In this document: in pieces, positions 11,010-19,579 of the stretch
Position numbering within the stretch: position 1 is the first letter of the stretch
How the letters are laid out: the number at the start of each line of letters is the position of its first letter
NCBI GenBank assembly: GCA_036971615.1
Contig: JAYKKR010000026.1
Coordinates: forward strand, 186,001-250,000
Direction: 5' to 3'
From: Amyloporia xantha
Taxonomy: Eukaryota > Basidiomycota > Agaricomycetes > Polyporales > Adustoporiaceae
Length of the DNA: 64,000 bases
Translations under genes and position numbers: made by a program
The notes under the pieces: generated by a model
The model's database searches: none
What the model was told of the DNA's origin: nothing
What the model saw: the letters and a program-made list of their open reading frames with translations, nothing else

Positions 11010-12999
11010 CTGCGCCAGGAGATTCTCAAAAACACGCCATGCTTGACAAAGCTGCGCCATGAGATTTGCACAAAAGCGCCATGCTCTGCAAAGCTGCGCC
11101 ATGAGAATCCTAACAAAGCGCCATGGTTGGGAGAGCTGCGCCATGCTTTGGAGAGCTGCACCATGAGAAATCCAAAAAGTGCCATGCTCTGCAAAGCTGC
11201 ACTATGAGATATCTAAGAAAGCATCATGCTTGGGAGAGCTGTGCCATGCTTAGGAGAAGTGCGCCATGAGACTGTCAAAAAAGCGCCATCAAATTTGCCA
11301 AAAAAGCGCCATGCTTTACAAAGCTGCGCCATGAGATTCTCAAAAATGCGCCATGCTTTATAAAGCTGCACCATGAGAATCCCAACAAAGCACCATGCTT
11401 TAGAGAGCTACGCCATGAGGCTGTCAAAAAGCGCCATGCTTTGGAGAGCTGCACCATGAGACTGTGAAAAAAGCGCCATCAAATTCTCAAAAATGCGCCA
11501 TGCTCTGCAAAGCGGCGCTATGAGATATCCAAGAAAGCGCCATGCTTTGGAGAAGTGCGCCATGAGATATCCAAGAAAGTGCCATGCTCTCAAAGCTGCG
11601 CCATGAGACTGTCAAAAAGCGCCATGAAGTTCGCACAAAAGAGCCATGCTTTATAAAGCTGTGCCATAAGATTCCCAAAAAGCGCCATGCTTGGGAGAGC
11701 TGTGCCATGCTTTGGAGAAGTGCGCCATGAGATATCCAAGAAGGTGCCATGCTCTCAAAGCTGTGCCATGAGACTGTCAAAAAGCGCCATGAAGTTCGCA
11801 CAAAAGAGCCATGCTTTGCAAAGCTGCGCCATGAGATATCCAAAAAAGCGCCATGCTTGGAAGAGCTATGCCATGCTTTGGAGAAGTGCACCATGAGACT
11901 GTCAAAAAAGCGCCATTAAATTTGCAAAAAAGCGCCATGCTTTACAATGCTGCACCATGAGATTCTCAAAAATGCGCCATGCTCTGCAAAGCGGTGCCAT
12001 GCTCTGCAAAGCGGTGCCATGAAATATCCAAGCAAGCGCCATGCTTTGGAGAAGTGCGCCATGAGACTGTCAAAAAAGCGCCATCAAATTTGCAAAAAAG
12101 CGCCATGCTTTACAAAGCTGCGCCATGAGATTCTCAAAATGCGCCATGCTTTATAAAGCTGCACCATGAGAATCCCAAAAAAGCGCCATGGTTGGGAGAG
12201 CTGCGCCATGCTTTGGAGAGCTGCACCATGAGACTGTCAAAAAAGCGCCATAAAATTCCCAAAAAAATGTGCCATGCTTTACAAAGTTGTGCCATGACAT
12301 TCCCCCAAAAAGCGCCATGCTCTACCAAGCTGCGCCATCAGATTGTCAAAAAAGCGCCATGCTTTGGACAACTGTGCCATCAAATTCCCAAAAAAGCTGC
12401 GCGGTTTGCAGAGCTGTAGGATTAAATTCCCAACAAAGTGCCATGCTCTATCAAGCTGTGCCATGCTGAAATATAGCTAGAGTTTATGGCGCAGTCAGCT
12501 GTGCCCTGTCTGTAGGCTATATGATACACCTCGGCCATCCCTACATTGAAGGCCAGAATATACCACAATAATATGGCGCACTCGGCCGCGCCGTATTTGT
12601 AGGCTATATTATAGCCCTCGGCCGACACTACTTGAAGGCGAGAATATACCAGGGAAATATGGCGCAGTCGGCCGCGCCATGTCTAAAGGCTATATTATAG
12701 CCCTCGGCCGACACTACTTGAAGGCGAGAATATACCACAGAAATATGGCACACTTGGCCGCGCCATGTCTAAAGGCTATATTATAGCCCTCGGCCGACAC
12801 TACTTGAAGGCGAGAATATACCAGGGAAATATGGCGCAGTCGGCCGCGCTGTATCTGCAGGCTATATTATAGCCCTCGGCCGACCCTTGACTGTAGGCTA
12901 TAGCGAGGGCGTCGGCCGACGTCCGCTCTCCTGACAAAGTAATAAGAATTTCACCCATATCTCTCCCTATAGAGTAGGCTATAATGACTGAATGGGCTC
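11010..12999 (-). repeat. Right arm of foldback element (inverted copy)
   Basis: The arm mirrors 7963-9770. It has five TCGGCCGA boxes (near 12613, 12703, 12785, 12880, 12912) against three on the left, because a unit of about 80-90 bp with CGGCCGACACTACTTGAAGG is present in extra copies at about 12610-12800. The extra copies explain why the right arm is longer. Confidence 0.88.
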
Positions 13000-13006
13000 C
13001 TGATAA
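13000..13006. repeat. Right target-site duplication CTGATAA
   Basis: This copy directly follows the right end GACTGAATGGGCTC and matches 7956-7962. It restores the gene A reading frame when one copy is counted. Confidence 0.85.
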
Positions 13007-13666
13007 GATTGAACCATCGCCTCACTGTCGGAGATCTGCCGCGAAATCAACTACAATACGACCGCTGGAAAGTGGCCCTTACCCACGAATTCGTGCGTTA
13101 TCATTCTCCGACTCCACACTGACTCTGCTGACCACCCTATATGCAGCGCGAAACGCGACTATGTTTGGGGGAGATCGTCCTCGCGCGTCGCGGGAAGGCG
13201 GTCAAATTGCCTCAGATTATTGAGGCGCTGATCGAGCAGACGACATTCGGCGCGGATTGGGATCGGGACATCCACGCGCTCGCGTCGGTTCCAATAACGC
13301 ACCCTTTACCGCCTCCCCCTAATGACATCCTGTCTACGGAGGACCATCTGGGATCTATGTGGTGGGAGTGGGATGACCGCGACCCCTCAAAACCGGCATG
13401 GTGGCAGTCGCCGACAGGGGTATGTTGAATTGGACTGGATGTAGCCAAACGTTAGCTTACAGTTTACAACACAGGAGTATGCAGTGGCGGACAGATTCGA
13501 CGTTGATGCCCTCAGTAAGGCAGAGGAGCTCTCCAGGGACTTGGAGATAATCACGCGGAGGATGCTCGCGATGAGGCAGGCTGACAAGCTTGGGATCCTC
13601 CGCGTCCTCGACGCCGTTAAGGATGCCGCTCCCGCCGCTGCTGCTGCCCAGTCATCCGATTCGTAG

Positions 13667-14331
13667 CTTTCATTACATCTTACGTTGCATAGGAAATACA
13701 TGTGTTCTTGAGAGCGCGAGAGTCATAATACGCTGATAATGTCTGTCATCACTCCGCGAGCGCGCAGGGAGGGCAATTCTTGCTGAATGCCACATGCCCG
13801 ATTATGACGTCAAGAGGTGCCGCTGCCGCGCTCAGCGCTGATGCGACTGTCGCGGAAGTCTAAGATATTCCATGGAGTATTTGTTGAATTGTCGCGGATA
13901 CGTAATAATGGTCAGGTGTGACTTCGTGTCTATATTGACGTATTCTTTGGCTGCTTCTGAAGTGATCGGCTAAGAATGCGCGCTGGTTGATGATGTTTTG
14001 AATACGTAGTCAACTCCTTGTGTCGCGCTTGTCTCGACCGTTGCGCGACCTCGTCAAACAGCAATGCTAGTTGGCCCAAGCCGCGACAACTGCGCTACAA
14101 TTCACTAGACACGATAGAAGGCTATAAGCCGATCTGTCAATCAAATTTCTCAAGATAAATGGCTTCCTATCATACGCATCACCGCCTTCCCGCCAGTGCT
14201 TCACGACCATGAGGCGCACACGTGTGTGGGAAACACGTTTGCCACGAGGCGAAGAGTTGAGACATGCTAAATATTAGACGAGGTTTTCCGGGCAAGGGCT
14301 TCAGTGTCATTGTATTTCCTGTCACCGTACA
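13667..14331. repeat. Relic of transposase exon 1 and divergent promoter (duplication)
   Basis: This 665-bp gap between genes A and B has no intact gene. At about 13960-14050 it resembles the coding sequence of KDZ exon 1 (7450-7545): GTGATCGGCTA, ACGTAGTCAACTCCT and TCTCGACC line up in the same order, but degraded. At about 14205-14280 it resembles the divergent promoter. The stretch 13960-15089 therefore looks like a second, eroded copy of the unit that spans 7450-13666 once the nested insert is removed. Confidence 0.65.
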
Positions 14332-15089
14332 ATGTCCTCTTCTGCACGCCATCTTGAAAAAGTTGCGACCCAGATGTTCCGCTACCGGGCATGGCGGATA
14401 CAGCAAGCCCTCGTTAGGCTGAACGAACGGATGGAATCTGGGGACCTCCCCCGGACAGACCTTCAATATGACCGCTGGAAGGTCGCGGTTACGAAGGAAT
14501 TGGTTTGCTATTCTCATCAATTCTGATGTGGACCATGCTGATCATCCGTGCAAAGCGGGACACATTGGGCAATATCGGAGAGATGGTTCTCGCGGGCGGC
14601 GGAAAAGCGGTGGTTTTACCTCAGATCATCCAGGCCACGATCGCGCACATGAGGTTCGGCATTGAATGGGATCTTAACATTAAAGCGCTGGCTTCCGTAC
14701 CGATTGCCTGTCCAGTCGCGGCACCTTCGGAGGAAATCTTGGACTCGGATGCGCATCTCGACACAACGTGGTGGGAATGGCCCGATCGCGACGATGACAA
14801 TCCTGATTGGTGGGATTCGCCAAAGACGGTAAGCCCTTGCAACTTGATGTTTAATCAATTCTGTTGTCACTCATGTTCCAACATATAGGAATCCGTCGAG
14901 ACAGATCCTATGGAGGCGAATCATCTTAGGAGGGCCGACCTTCACTCACAGCACGCTGAGACGATTGCGAGGAGGATGTTGGAGATGAAGGAGGCAGAGC
15001 AGCGGGGGGTCGTGCGGGTACTCTACGCCATTGAGGAGGAGGATCCGTGCGCCGCGACCACCACCGCGACCCGATCTTTCGTCGCGTAG
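14332..15089 (+). CDS. Gene B: intact paralogue of gene A, unknown function
   Basis: Three exons, 14332-14502, 14556-14828 and 14889-15089, join in frame to give about 214 residues. The start is MSSSARHLEKVATQMFRYRAW. Internal blocks LPRTDLQYDRWKVAV, KAVVLPQIIQATI, IKALASVPIACP and WWEWPDRDDDN match gene A, with introns at equivalent places and exon 2 of the same 273-bp length. The C-terminus ends ATTTATRSFVA. No signal peptide, membrane segment or known motif is seen; predicted helices and the acidic Trp-rich centre suggest a soluble protein. Conserved intron positions argue both copies were expressed genes. The position inside a KDZ element suggests a role in the element's life cycle, but that is inference. 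Confidence 0.65.
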
Positions 15090-15279
15090 TTTGTAGATGT
15101 CGTGTTCTGTCCTCTTTGATGCCGATTGTCAATCCACACGTCGCGATTGAGTTGCCCGATTCATGATTTGTCCTGATGAGTATTGAATGAGTGATGTATT
15201 CCTCATGGCGCATGCTAGTTCTACAACGCCCTCCTCATGACCATATGTAACACACAGTGGCCCACTGGCTGTACAAATA

Positions 15280-16440
15280 CCGAGAGGAAGGCAGCGGTCG
15301 CGGCTGCATCGGACATGTCGCGCGAGCCTGGTGGCAGAGTGGTGAGCTGAATCGGCCGAGCCAGGGAGCAAGAGCAGTATAGTCGCGAGCATCTCGCGCG
15401 AGCCTGGTAGCAGAGTACTGAAATGAATCGGCCGAGCCAGGGAGCAAGAGCAGTATAGTCGCGGGCATCTCGCGCGAGCCTGGTGGCAGAGTGGTGAGCT
15501 GAATCGGCCGAGCCAGGGAGCAAGAGCAGTATAGTCGCGAGCATCTCGCGCGAGCCTGGTAGCAGAGTACTGAAATGAATCGGCCGAGCCAGGGAGCAAG
15601 AGCAGTATAGTCGCGAGCATCTCGCGCGAGACTGGTAGCAGAGTACTGAAATGAATCGGCCGAGCCAGGGAGCAAGAGCAGTATAGTCGCGGGCATCTCG
15701 CGCGAGCCTGGTGGCAGAGTGGTGAGCTGAATCGGCCGAGCCAGGGAGCAAGAGCAGTATAGTCGCGAGCATCTCGCGCGAGCCTGGTAGCAGAGTACTG
15801 AAATGAATCGGCCGAGCCAGGGAGCAAGAGCAGTATAGTCGCGGGCATCTCGCGCGAGCCTGGTAGCAGAGTGGTGAGCTGAATCGGCCGAGCCAGGGAG
15901 TAAGAGCCACATAGTTGCAGGAAGGACGCGCGAGTCTACCAGGTAGGGCACACAGGCGCTTCGGCCGAGCCATGGAATAGGAGAAGTATGGTGGGGGGGA
16001 TCCCGCGCGAGCCTAGCAGGCAGAGACCACAGATGTATTGGCCGAGCCAGGAAGTCAGAGAGGACTGCTCGCGGGGATCCCGAGCAAACCTAGCAGGCAG
16101 ACACCAGAGATATATCGGCCGAGCCAGGGAGTAGGAGCGAAACAGTCGCGGCTGATGCCAGGATCTTGCGCGAGTCTAGCAGGTATAGTACATGGGCACT
16201 TCGACCGAGCCATGGAATAGGGGAATCATCGTCGCGGGGATCCCGCGAGCCTAACAGGCAGAGACAGGTATATCGGCTGAGCCAGGGAGTCAGTCGCGGC
16301 TGACGCGAGGATGTGGCGCGAGTCTGGTAGACAGAGACCACAGGCATATCGGCCGAACCAGGGAGTATGAGCGGGATAGTCGCGGTCGAGTGACGGTATC
16401 TCGCGCCAGCCTATGCGCCTGCAAAATCACATGGTGGGCC
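15280..16440. repeat. Subterminal tandem array of 76-bp units
   Basis: TCGGCCGA recurs at 15352, 15428, 15504, 15580, 15656, 15732, 15808 and 15884, exactly 76 bp apart each time. More diverged units follow near 15961, 16036, 16115, 16201, 16273 and 16349, and a lone box sits at 16474. Each unit also carries the 10-bp palindrome CTCGCGCGAG, starting 41 bp after the first box, and a GTCGCGRGC motif. Two alternating variants occur (with GGTGAGCTGAA or ACTGAAATGAA before the box), which suggests growth by duplication of pairs. The array reads open on the minus strand in all three frames because 76 is not a multiple of three; it is not coding. Confidence 0.95.
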
Positions 16441-16546
16441 GGCCGGGCCACTTTGCAGGGCCATAGCTGCGGTGTCGGCCGATGTCCGGCGCCCCATGCC
16501 TTAGGGGACAATGTCAGGCATATATATCCTAGGAGTCAGGTGAATG

Positions 16547-16561
16547 TGACTGAATGGGCTC
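16547..16561. other. Right terminus of the KDZ element
   Basis: TGACTGAATGGGCTC at 16547-16561 is identical to the 15 bases ending the nested element at 12999. The following 8 bp, TATGATGC, would be its target-site duplication; the other copy should lie left of the window. Confidence 0.75.
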
Positions 16562-16623
16562 TATGATGCTGACGATGAAGAAGGATCTGCACATTGTGAT
16601 GACGCCGCTTAAACAGGGGGTAG

Positions 16624-16974
16624 TGTTATGATTTCCTTGATTATTTCGTCTTACTGTTTACTTGCTTCGTTGTCATGCTTAACCATGACTCACTGTACTA
16701 TACTTAGTGCGCAACCGCTATGACTCCTCCTCCATTCCACACTGCCTTGTTGTCATGTGCAACCATGACTCATCCCTTACTCAGCTATCACCTGACTCCT
16801 ACTTTGCCTTACTCATGCTCAACCATGACTAGCTATATAAACCCCTACTTACTCGCTCTGTCCCTTAGTCTTTCACTCTTGTATAACTACTGTCTTACAG
16901 CACTACTCTGAATAACATTGTTCTTGCTCTATGTCGCACTGTAGGCTACCTTTGTCCCAACTGTGCTCCTAACA
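16624..16974. mobile_element. Solo LTR, 351 bp
   Basis: The sequence starts TGTTATG and ends CTCCTAACA, giving the TGTTA/TAACA ends usual for LTRs. It is flanked by the direct repeat GTAG (16620-16623 and 16975-16978). Inside are three copies of an AACCATGACT motif (about 16682, 16760, 16811), then a TATATAAA box near 16833 and a downstream GAATAAC, a layout like U3-R-U5. No internal retrotransposon genes lie next to it. A 4-bp rather than 5-bp duplication is a weak point. Confidence 0.6.
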
Positions 16975-17126
16975 GTAGGATTATTAAGGTAGTGGTAGAC
17001 CGCTGATTAATGTAGGAAGTTTTTAGGGGAATGAATAAGAGAGTCTCAGAATATATGAATAACACGAAGCAAATAAGGAAGTGAGTCGGTCATTGGAAAC
17101 TAAGGTAACTGAACTGTCACACTCAC

Positions 17127-18327
17127 TGTCATGAGTTGACAACGAGTGTTTTCTTCCTTTCTATATACAGATGATTTTCTCCTTGCACTCATCATTATTT
17201 TCCCCTCTTATTTAAATGGCCATTGTACAATACACGAACACCGCAAGCTCGTTATTATGGACTTAGATGTGTCGACCATTACAGGTCACATGTCCCATTC
17301 CCATGGACTCCGTCTCGCCTTCCCTTTATGGACATTTACTTAAGCATGGTGCCAGCCAACCTCAGGCCCCGCCGGGCTCCGCTCATGACATCACTTATGA
17401 CTCATAGCCTGCTTACTCAGGCTGTGCACAGACCACCTGTGCACGGACCATGTAGATAGCCTGCCCTGAACTCTTGCAGTATATAAGGTAGCACACCTCT
17501 GCCTGGGGCAGTGTTGGCACTGACCTGGTCATGACCAGGTCTGACCCTGTCATGACGGGGTCAGACCCCAAAAGGTCAGAAGGGTCAAGGGTCAAGGCGT
17601 GACCTCGGGGTTCATGCCCGAGTGGCACGACCCGAGCTGCAACTGCTTGCACTGTTTGCTCGATTGATGGCAGTCTTCGTTCTCATTTTTGAAGATGTCT
17701 ACTCTATAATGTAGTAATAAAAATCATGAATAAGTTCCATATTCAATAGAGGCTTATGTATGCTTATAGAAAGCATCTGTGGCATGTAGCTTCGATATTA
17801 CTAGCCAAAATGAAGATGACATGGCAGCACCCAAGCAGTCATCAGCGGAAGTATTCACAAGCTGCTTAGGTGCAATGAGCTCTCCAGCAGCGGCGCGTTC
17901 GATCGTCTATAGCTATGAGTCTCTGTCTGACGCCGTACTCGATGTTTTGCCTGGGTCAGAGAGTCCAACAGCGCTGGAGACAGTCGCACGTGCAGCCAAG
18001 TGCAGCCTATGCGGGTCACTCACGTGCTGACCCTTGACCTTTGTCTGACCCCTGGGTCAGACCTTGTCAAGGGTCATGACCCCGTCAAAGGTCAGGGGGT
18101 CAGGCATGACCCTGCCAACACTGGCCTGGGGACTTCAGTTTTGACCTCTTGTCCCTAGGTAAGCCAAGCCCTGCTTGTACTTACTTATTTACGCTTACGT
18201 TCTATTTATCTTGTCCCTAGCCTCTGATTCAAGCTTAGCTCATCGTCACTGCGGTAAGACCCTAGTCGAACACCCTCAGCCGTTGTAGGTTTGTTGGTCC
18301 TCTGTCGCTCGACTCATAGTCGTGACA
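17127..18327. mobile_element. Solo LTR, about 578 bp, interrupted by a MITE
   Basis: The left end TGTCATGAGT and the right end ACTCATAGTCGTGACA are inverted relatives, and the perfect 5-bp duplication CTCAC flanks them (17122-17126 and 18328-18332). A TATA box (AGTATATAAGG) sits near 17480. Removing the 615-bp hAT-like insert and its duplication leaves about 578 bp, a normal LTR length. No gag or pol sequence is present, so this is a solo LTR left by recombination. Confidence 0.75.
17509..18123. mobile_element. hAT-like MITE, 615 bp, nested in an LTR
   Basis: The ends are CAGTGTTGGCA and TGCCAACACTG, perfect inverted repeats. The flanks carry the perfect 8-bp duplication GCCTGGGG (17501-17508 and 18124-18131), which is diagnostic of hAT-type insertion. 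Just inside both ends are palindromic GGTCA/TGACC motifs (17520-17600 and 18029-18110), likely subterminal transposase-binding repeats. The centre has no gene beyond an 83-codon frame (17779-18030) that I do not consider real. Confidence 0.85.
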
Positions 18328-18684
18328 CTCACAGACTGCCAAAACTGGCAACCTGACATTTTAGAATCATGACTACTTGGCCACTGTCCTCAATTTTCTT
18401 ATTGCTAACCACATCAAATTAATATACAATCTGTGCACTGACAATCACACAGGGCTACAATGATGCAATGACCCTGGAGCACAACTTCTTGCTTGAACTC
18501 ATGATGCAAGCACACAATCTGGTGTTTGAAGTTGGTTTCTGATGAACCATGCTATACTTTGCTTGAGAACTGTTCAGATACAAACTACAAGCTAAAGTAT
18601 CCTATGGATAGGAAACAAAACAGACTGAAAAATACATAAAGATCTCAACTTGAACTGAGTTCACTTTTAGCTTCAATGAAAAAG
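18328..18684. other. Gene-free spacer
   Basis: This 357-bp AT-rich stretch lies between the LTR and the tRNA gene. I see no gene. The run of A at 18679-18683 is the pol III terminator of the tRNA gene read on the minus strand. Confidence 0.5.
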
Positions 18685-18766
18685 GGGCCCAACCGGGATT
18701 CGAACCCGGGATCCCTTGCAGTCGGTAACACCCAAAGCAAGTATCTTACCTCTAGACCATTGGGCC
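18685..18766 (-). tRNA. tRNA-Pro(UGG) with a short intron
   Basis: On the minus strand the acceptor stem GGCCCAA pairs with TTGGGCC. The D arm (GTCT/AGAT) and T arm (CCGGG-TTCGAAT-CCCGG) fold well. The anticodon stem is CTTGC/GCAAG with loop TTTGGG, giving anticodon TGG at 18734-18732. About 10 bases (TGTTACCGAC) sit after position 37, the canonical place for a nuclear tRNA intron. A TTTTT terminator follows immediately downstream. The discriminator base is C at 18685. Confidence 0.93.
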
Positions 18767-18984
18767 GTTATATGTTCATCGTGCTTATATATCTACATTG
18801 ATTGCGCATGCAGGGCCTTGTGGAGTCGGTTGGACTACTTGAGTGACGGCGATGATTCGTACATCAAGTATCCATGGGTGTTGGATGATTCCTGCGTCAT
18901 ATAAGTAGGCCAGCCGCATAAAAGTAGCTGGAAGCGCAATCCAACGTCTCTCACATAATAATTACTACTCCGTCCTCGTCATTC

Positions 18985-19268
18985 ATGTCTTCTTCTGAGC
19001 AAGAATCCGTATCCTATCCTCCTGCAGTTCATGTGGGGGTAACGACGTCGCCAGAAATTGTACAAACACAACCTACGCCAGTCTCGTTAATGACCCTACG
19101 GGCCCCGACAGGTGGTGATACAACCACGGGGAAAGCAGACAGACCCAGAGGAGGTTGCATACCCTGTCCGGTGCGTCCTCATTCTACTCATAACTATGCC
19201 TGTGCTGACAAGTCATTCAGGATGGAACCATCTGCTACATTATACCTTTGCCTTGTTGCTGTTGTTGA
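18985..19268 (+). CDS. Small protein with Cys-rich C-terminal tail
   Basis: Two exons, 18985-19170 and 19221-19268, with a 50-bp phase-0 intron (GTGCGT to TTCAG), encode 77 residues. The N-terminal two thirds are polar and low-complexity (MSSSEQESVSYPP). The C-terminus reads GGCIPCPDGTICYIIPLPCCCC, a hydrophobic segment ending in four cysteines. Such tails occur in small fungal proteins thought to be membrane-anchored, perhaps by palmitoylation or as CYSTM-like peptides; that role is inference. Without the splice the reading frame loses this tail, so the conserved-looking end supports the intron. Confidence 0.7.
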
Positions 19269-19579
19269 GCACGGAGCTGCCATACCGTTGATTTCTGTGC
19301 TTTGAGGACAATCGTCGGAAATGCTTCTATGTTGTAACGATTAAATTTCGTCCGATTGTACATGTATTGTTAGCTCGTATTCCTCGACATCAGTGTCTTT
19401 TTGCGCTACCATACGAACGTCTGCTTTGCTGGTCAGGGAACTGTATTTACGCATTGCAGTACCATTGGCGCGGGCCAATCTTGCACAGTTCGTCATTTGT
19501 CCGCTTGTACGCACGCTTGCCCTTTACGACGGGGAGCAGTTACTCTTCGTAGGCAGCCTACAAGGTTATTGTATCAATC
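19269..19579. other. Intergenic, promoter of recyclin-1 gene
   Basis: This 311-bp stretch between two plus-strand genes has no supported gene; short frames at 19367-19552 and 19401-19724 are shadows. Confidence 0.4.

Larger units (their letters stand above)
7963..12999. mobile_element. 5.04-kb non-autonomous foldback element nested in gene A
   Basis: The element begins CACACCATTCAGTCACTATAG and ends, read inward on the other strand, GAGCCCATTCAGTCATTATAG. Beyond the first bases the arms are nearly identical for hundreds of bases; a 68-codon stretch at 8162-8368 is identical to one at 12628-12422 on the opposite strand. The two arms (about 1.8 and 2.0 kb) flank about 1.2 kb of unique sequence. 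No transposase or other convincing gene is present. The outer 15 bases match the right end of the KDZ element at 16547-16561 exactly, so mobilisation by a KDZ transposase is the simplest reading. The near-identical arms suggest a recent insertion or ongoing arm homogenisation. Confidence 0.88.
7845..13666 (+). pseudogene. Gene A: KDZ cargo gene split by a transposon
   Basis: Exon 1 runs 7845-7962, is broken by 5037 bp of inserted DNA plus one 7-bp target repeat, and resumes at 13007-13092. Exons 2 and 3 are 13147-13419 and 13475-13666. Reading across the junction with one CTGATAA copy gives a continuous frame (WRIQQALIRLNHR) that matches gene B (WRIQQALVRLNER). The unbroken protein would be about 222 residues; it has no domain I recognise. 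Recognisable blocks are LQYDRWKVAL, KAVKLPQIIEALI, WDRDIHALASVP and an Asp/Trp-rich WWEWDDRDPS, then a helical Glu/Arg-rich C-terminus. Exon 2 is 273 bp, exactly as in gene B. The insertion should inactivate the gene unless the insert is spliced out or excised. Confidence 0.75.
1..16561. mobile_element. Right part of a large KDZ transposon with TET/JBP gene
   Basis: The KDZ transposase, TET/JBP dioxygenase, two paralogous cargo genes, a 76-bp repeat array and a defined terminus lie together. The right end is called at 16561 because TGACTGAATGGGCTC there is identical to the right end of the nested element at 12985-12999, which has a target-site duplication. The left end is not in the window; the gene at 1-2201 runs off the edge. 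KDZ transposases paired with TET/JBP genes are a known basidiomycete association. CGCGAC-type hexamers are dense throughout, except in the nested insert, and sparse in the host genes beyond 18.7 kb. Whether one element spans the whole interval is inferred from gene content and motif density. Confidence 0.75.

Noticed and set aside
7963..12999. Large palindrome as an assembly artefact or centromere-like structure
   Set aside because: Target duplications, distinct arm copy numbers and a shared transposon terminus explain it as an inserted element. The arms are not perfectly identical, which argues against a simple assembly fold.
15129..15973. Three overlapping minus-strand frames of about 240 codons
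   Set aside because: The 76-bp unit has no stops on this strand and shifts frame each repeat, so all frames stay open. There is no start context or domain.
15280..16440. CRISPR-like regular repeat spacing
   Set aside because: The whole 76-bp unit is repeated, with no unique spacers, in a eukaryotic transposon.
17127..18327. A single 1.2-kb LTR
   Set aside because: The internal 615 bp has its own inverted ends and 8-bp duplication, so the LTR proper is about 578 bp.
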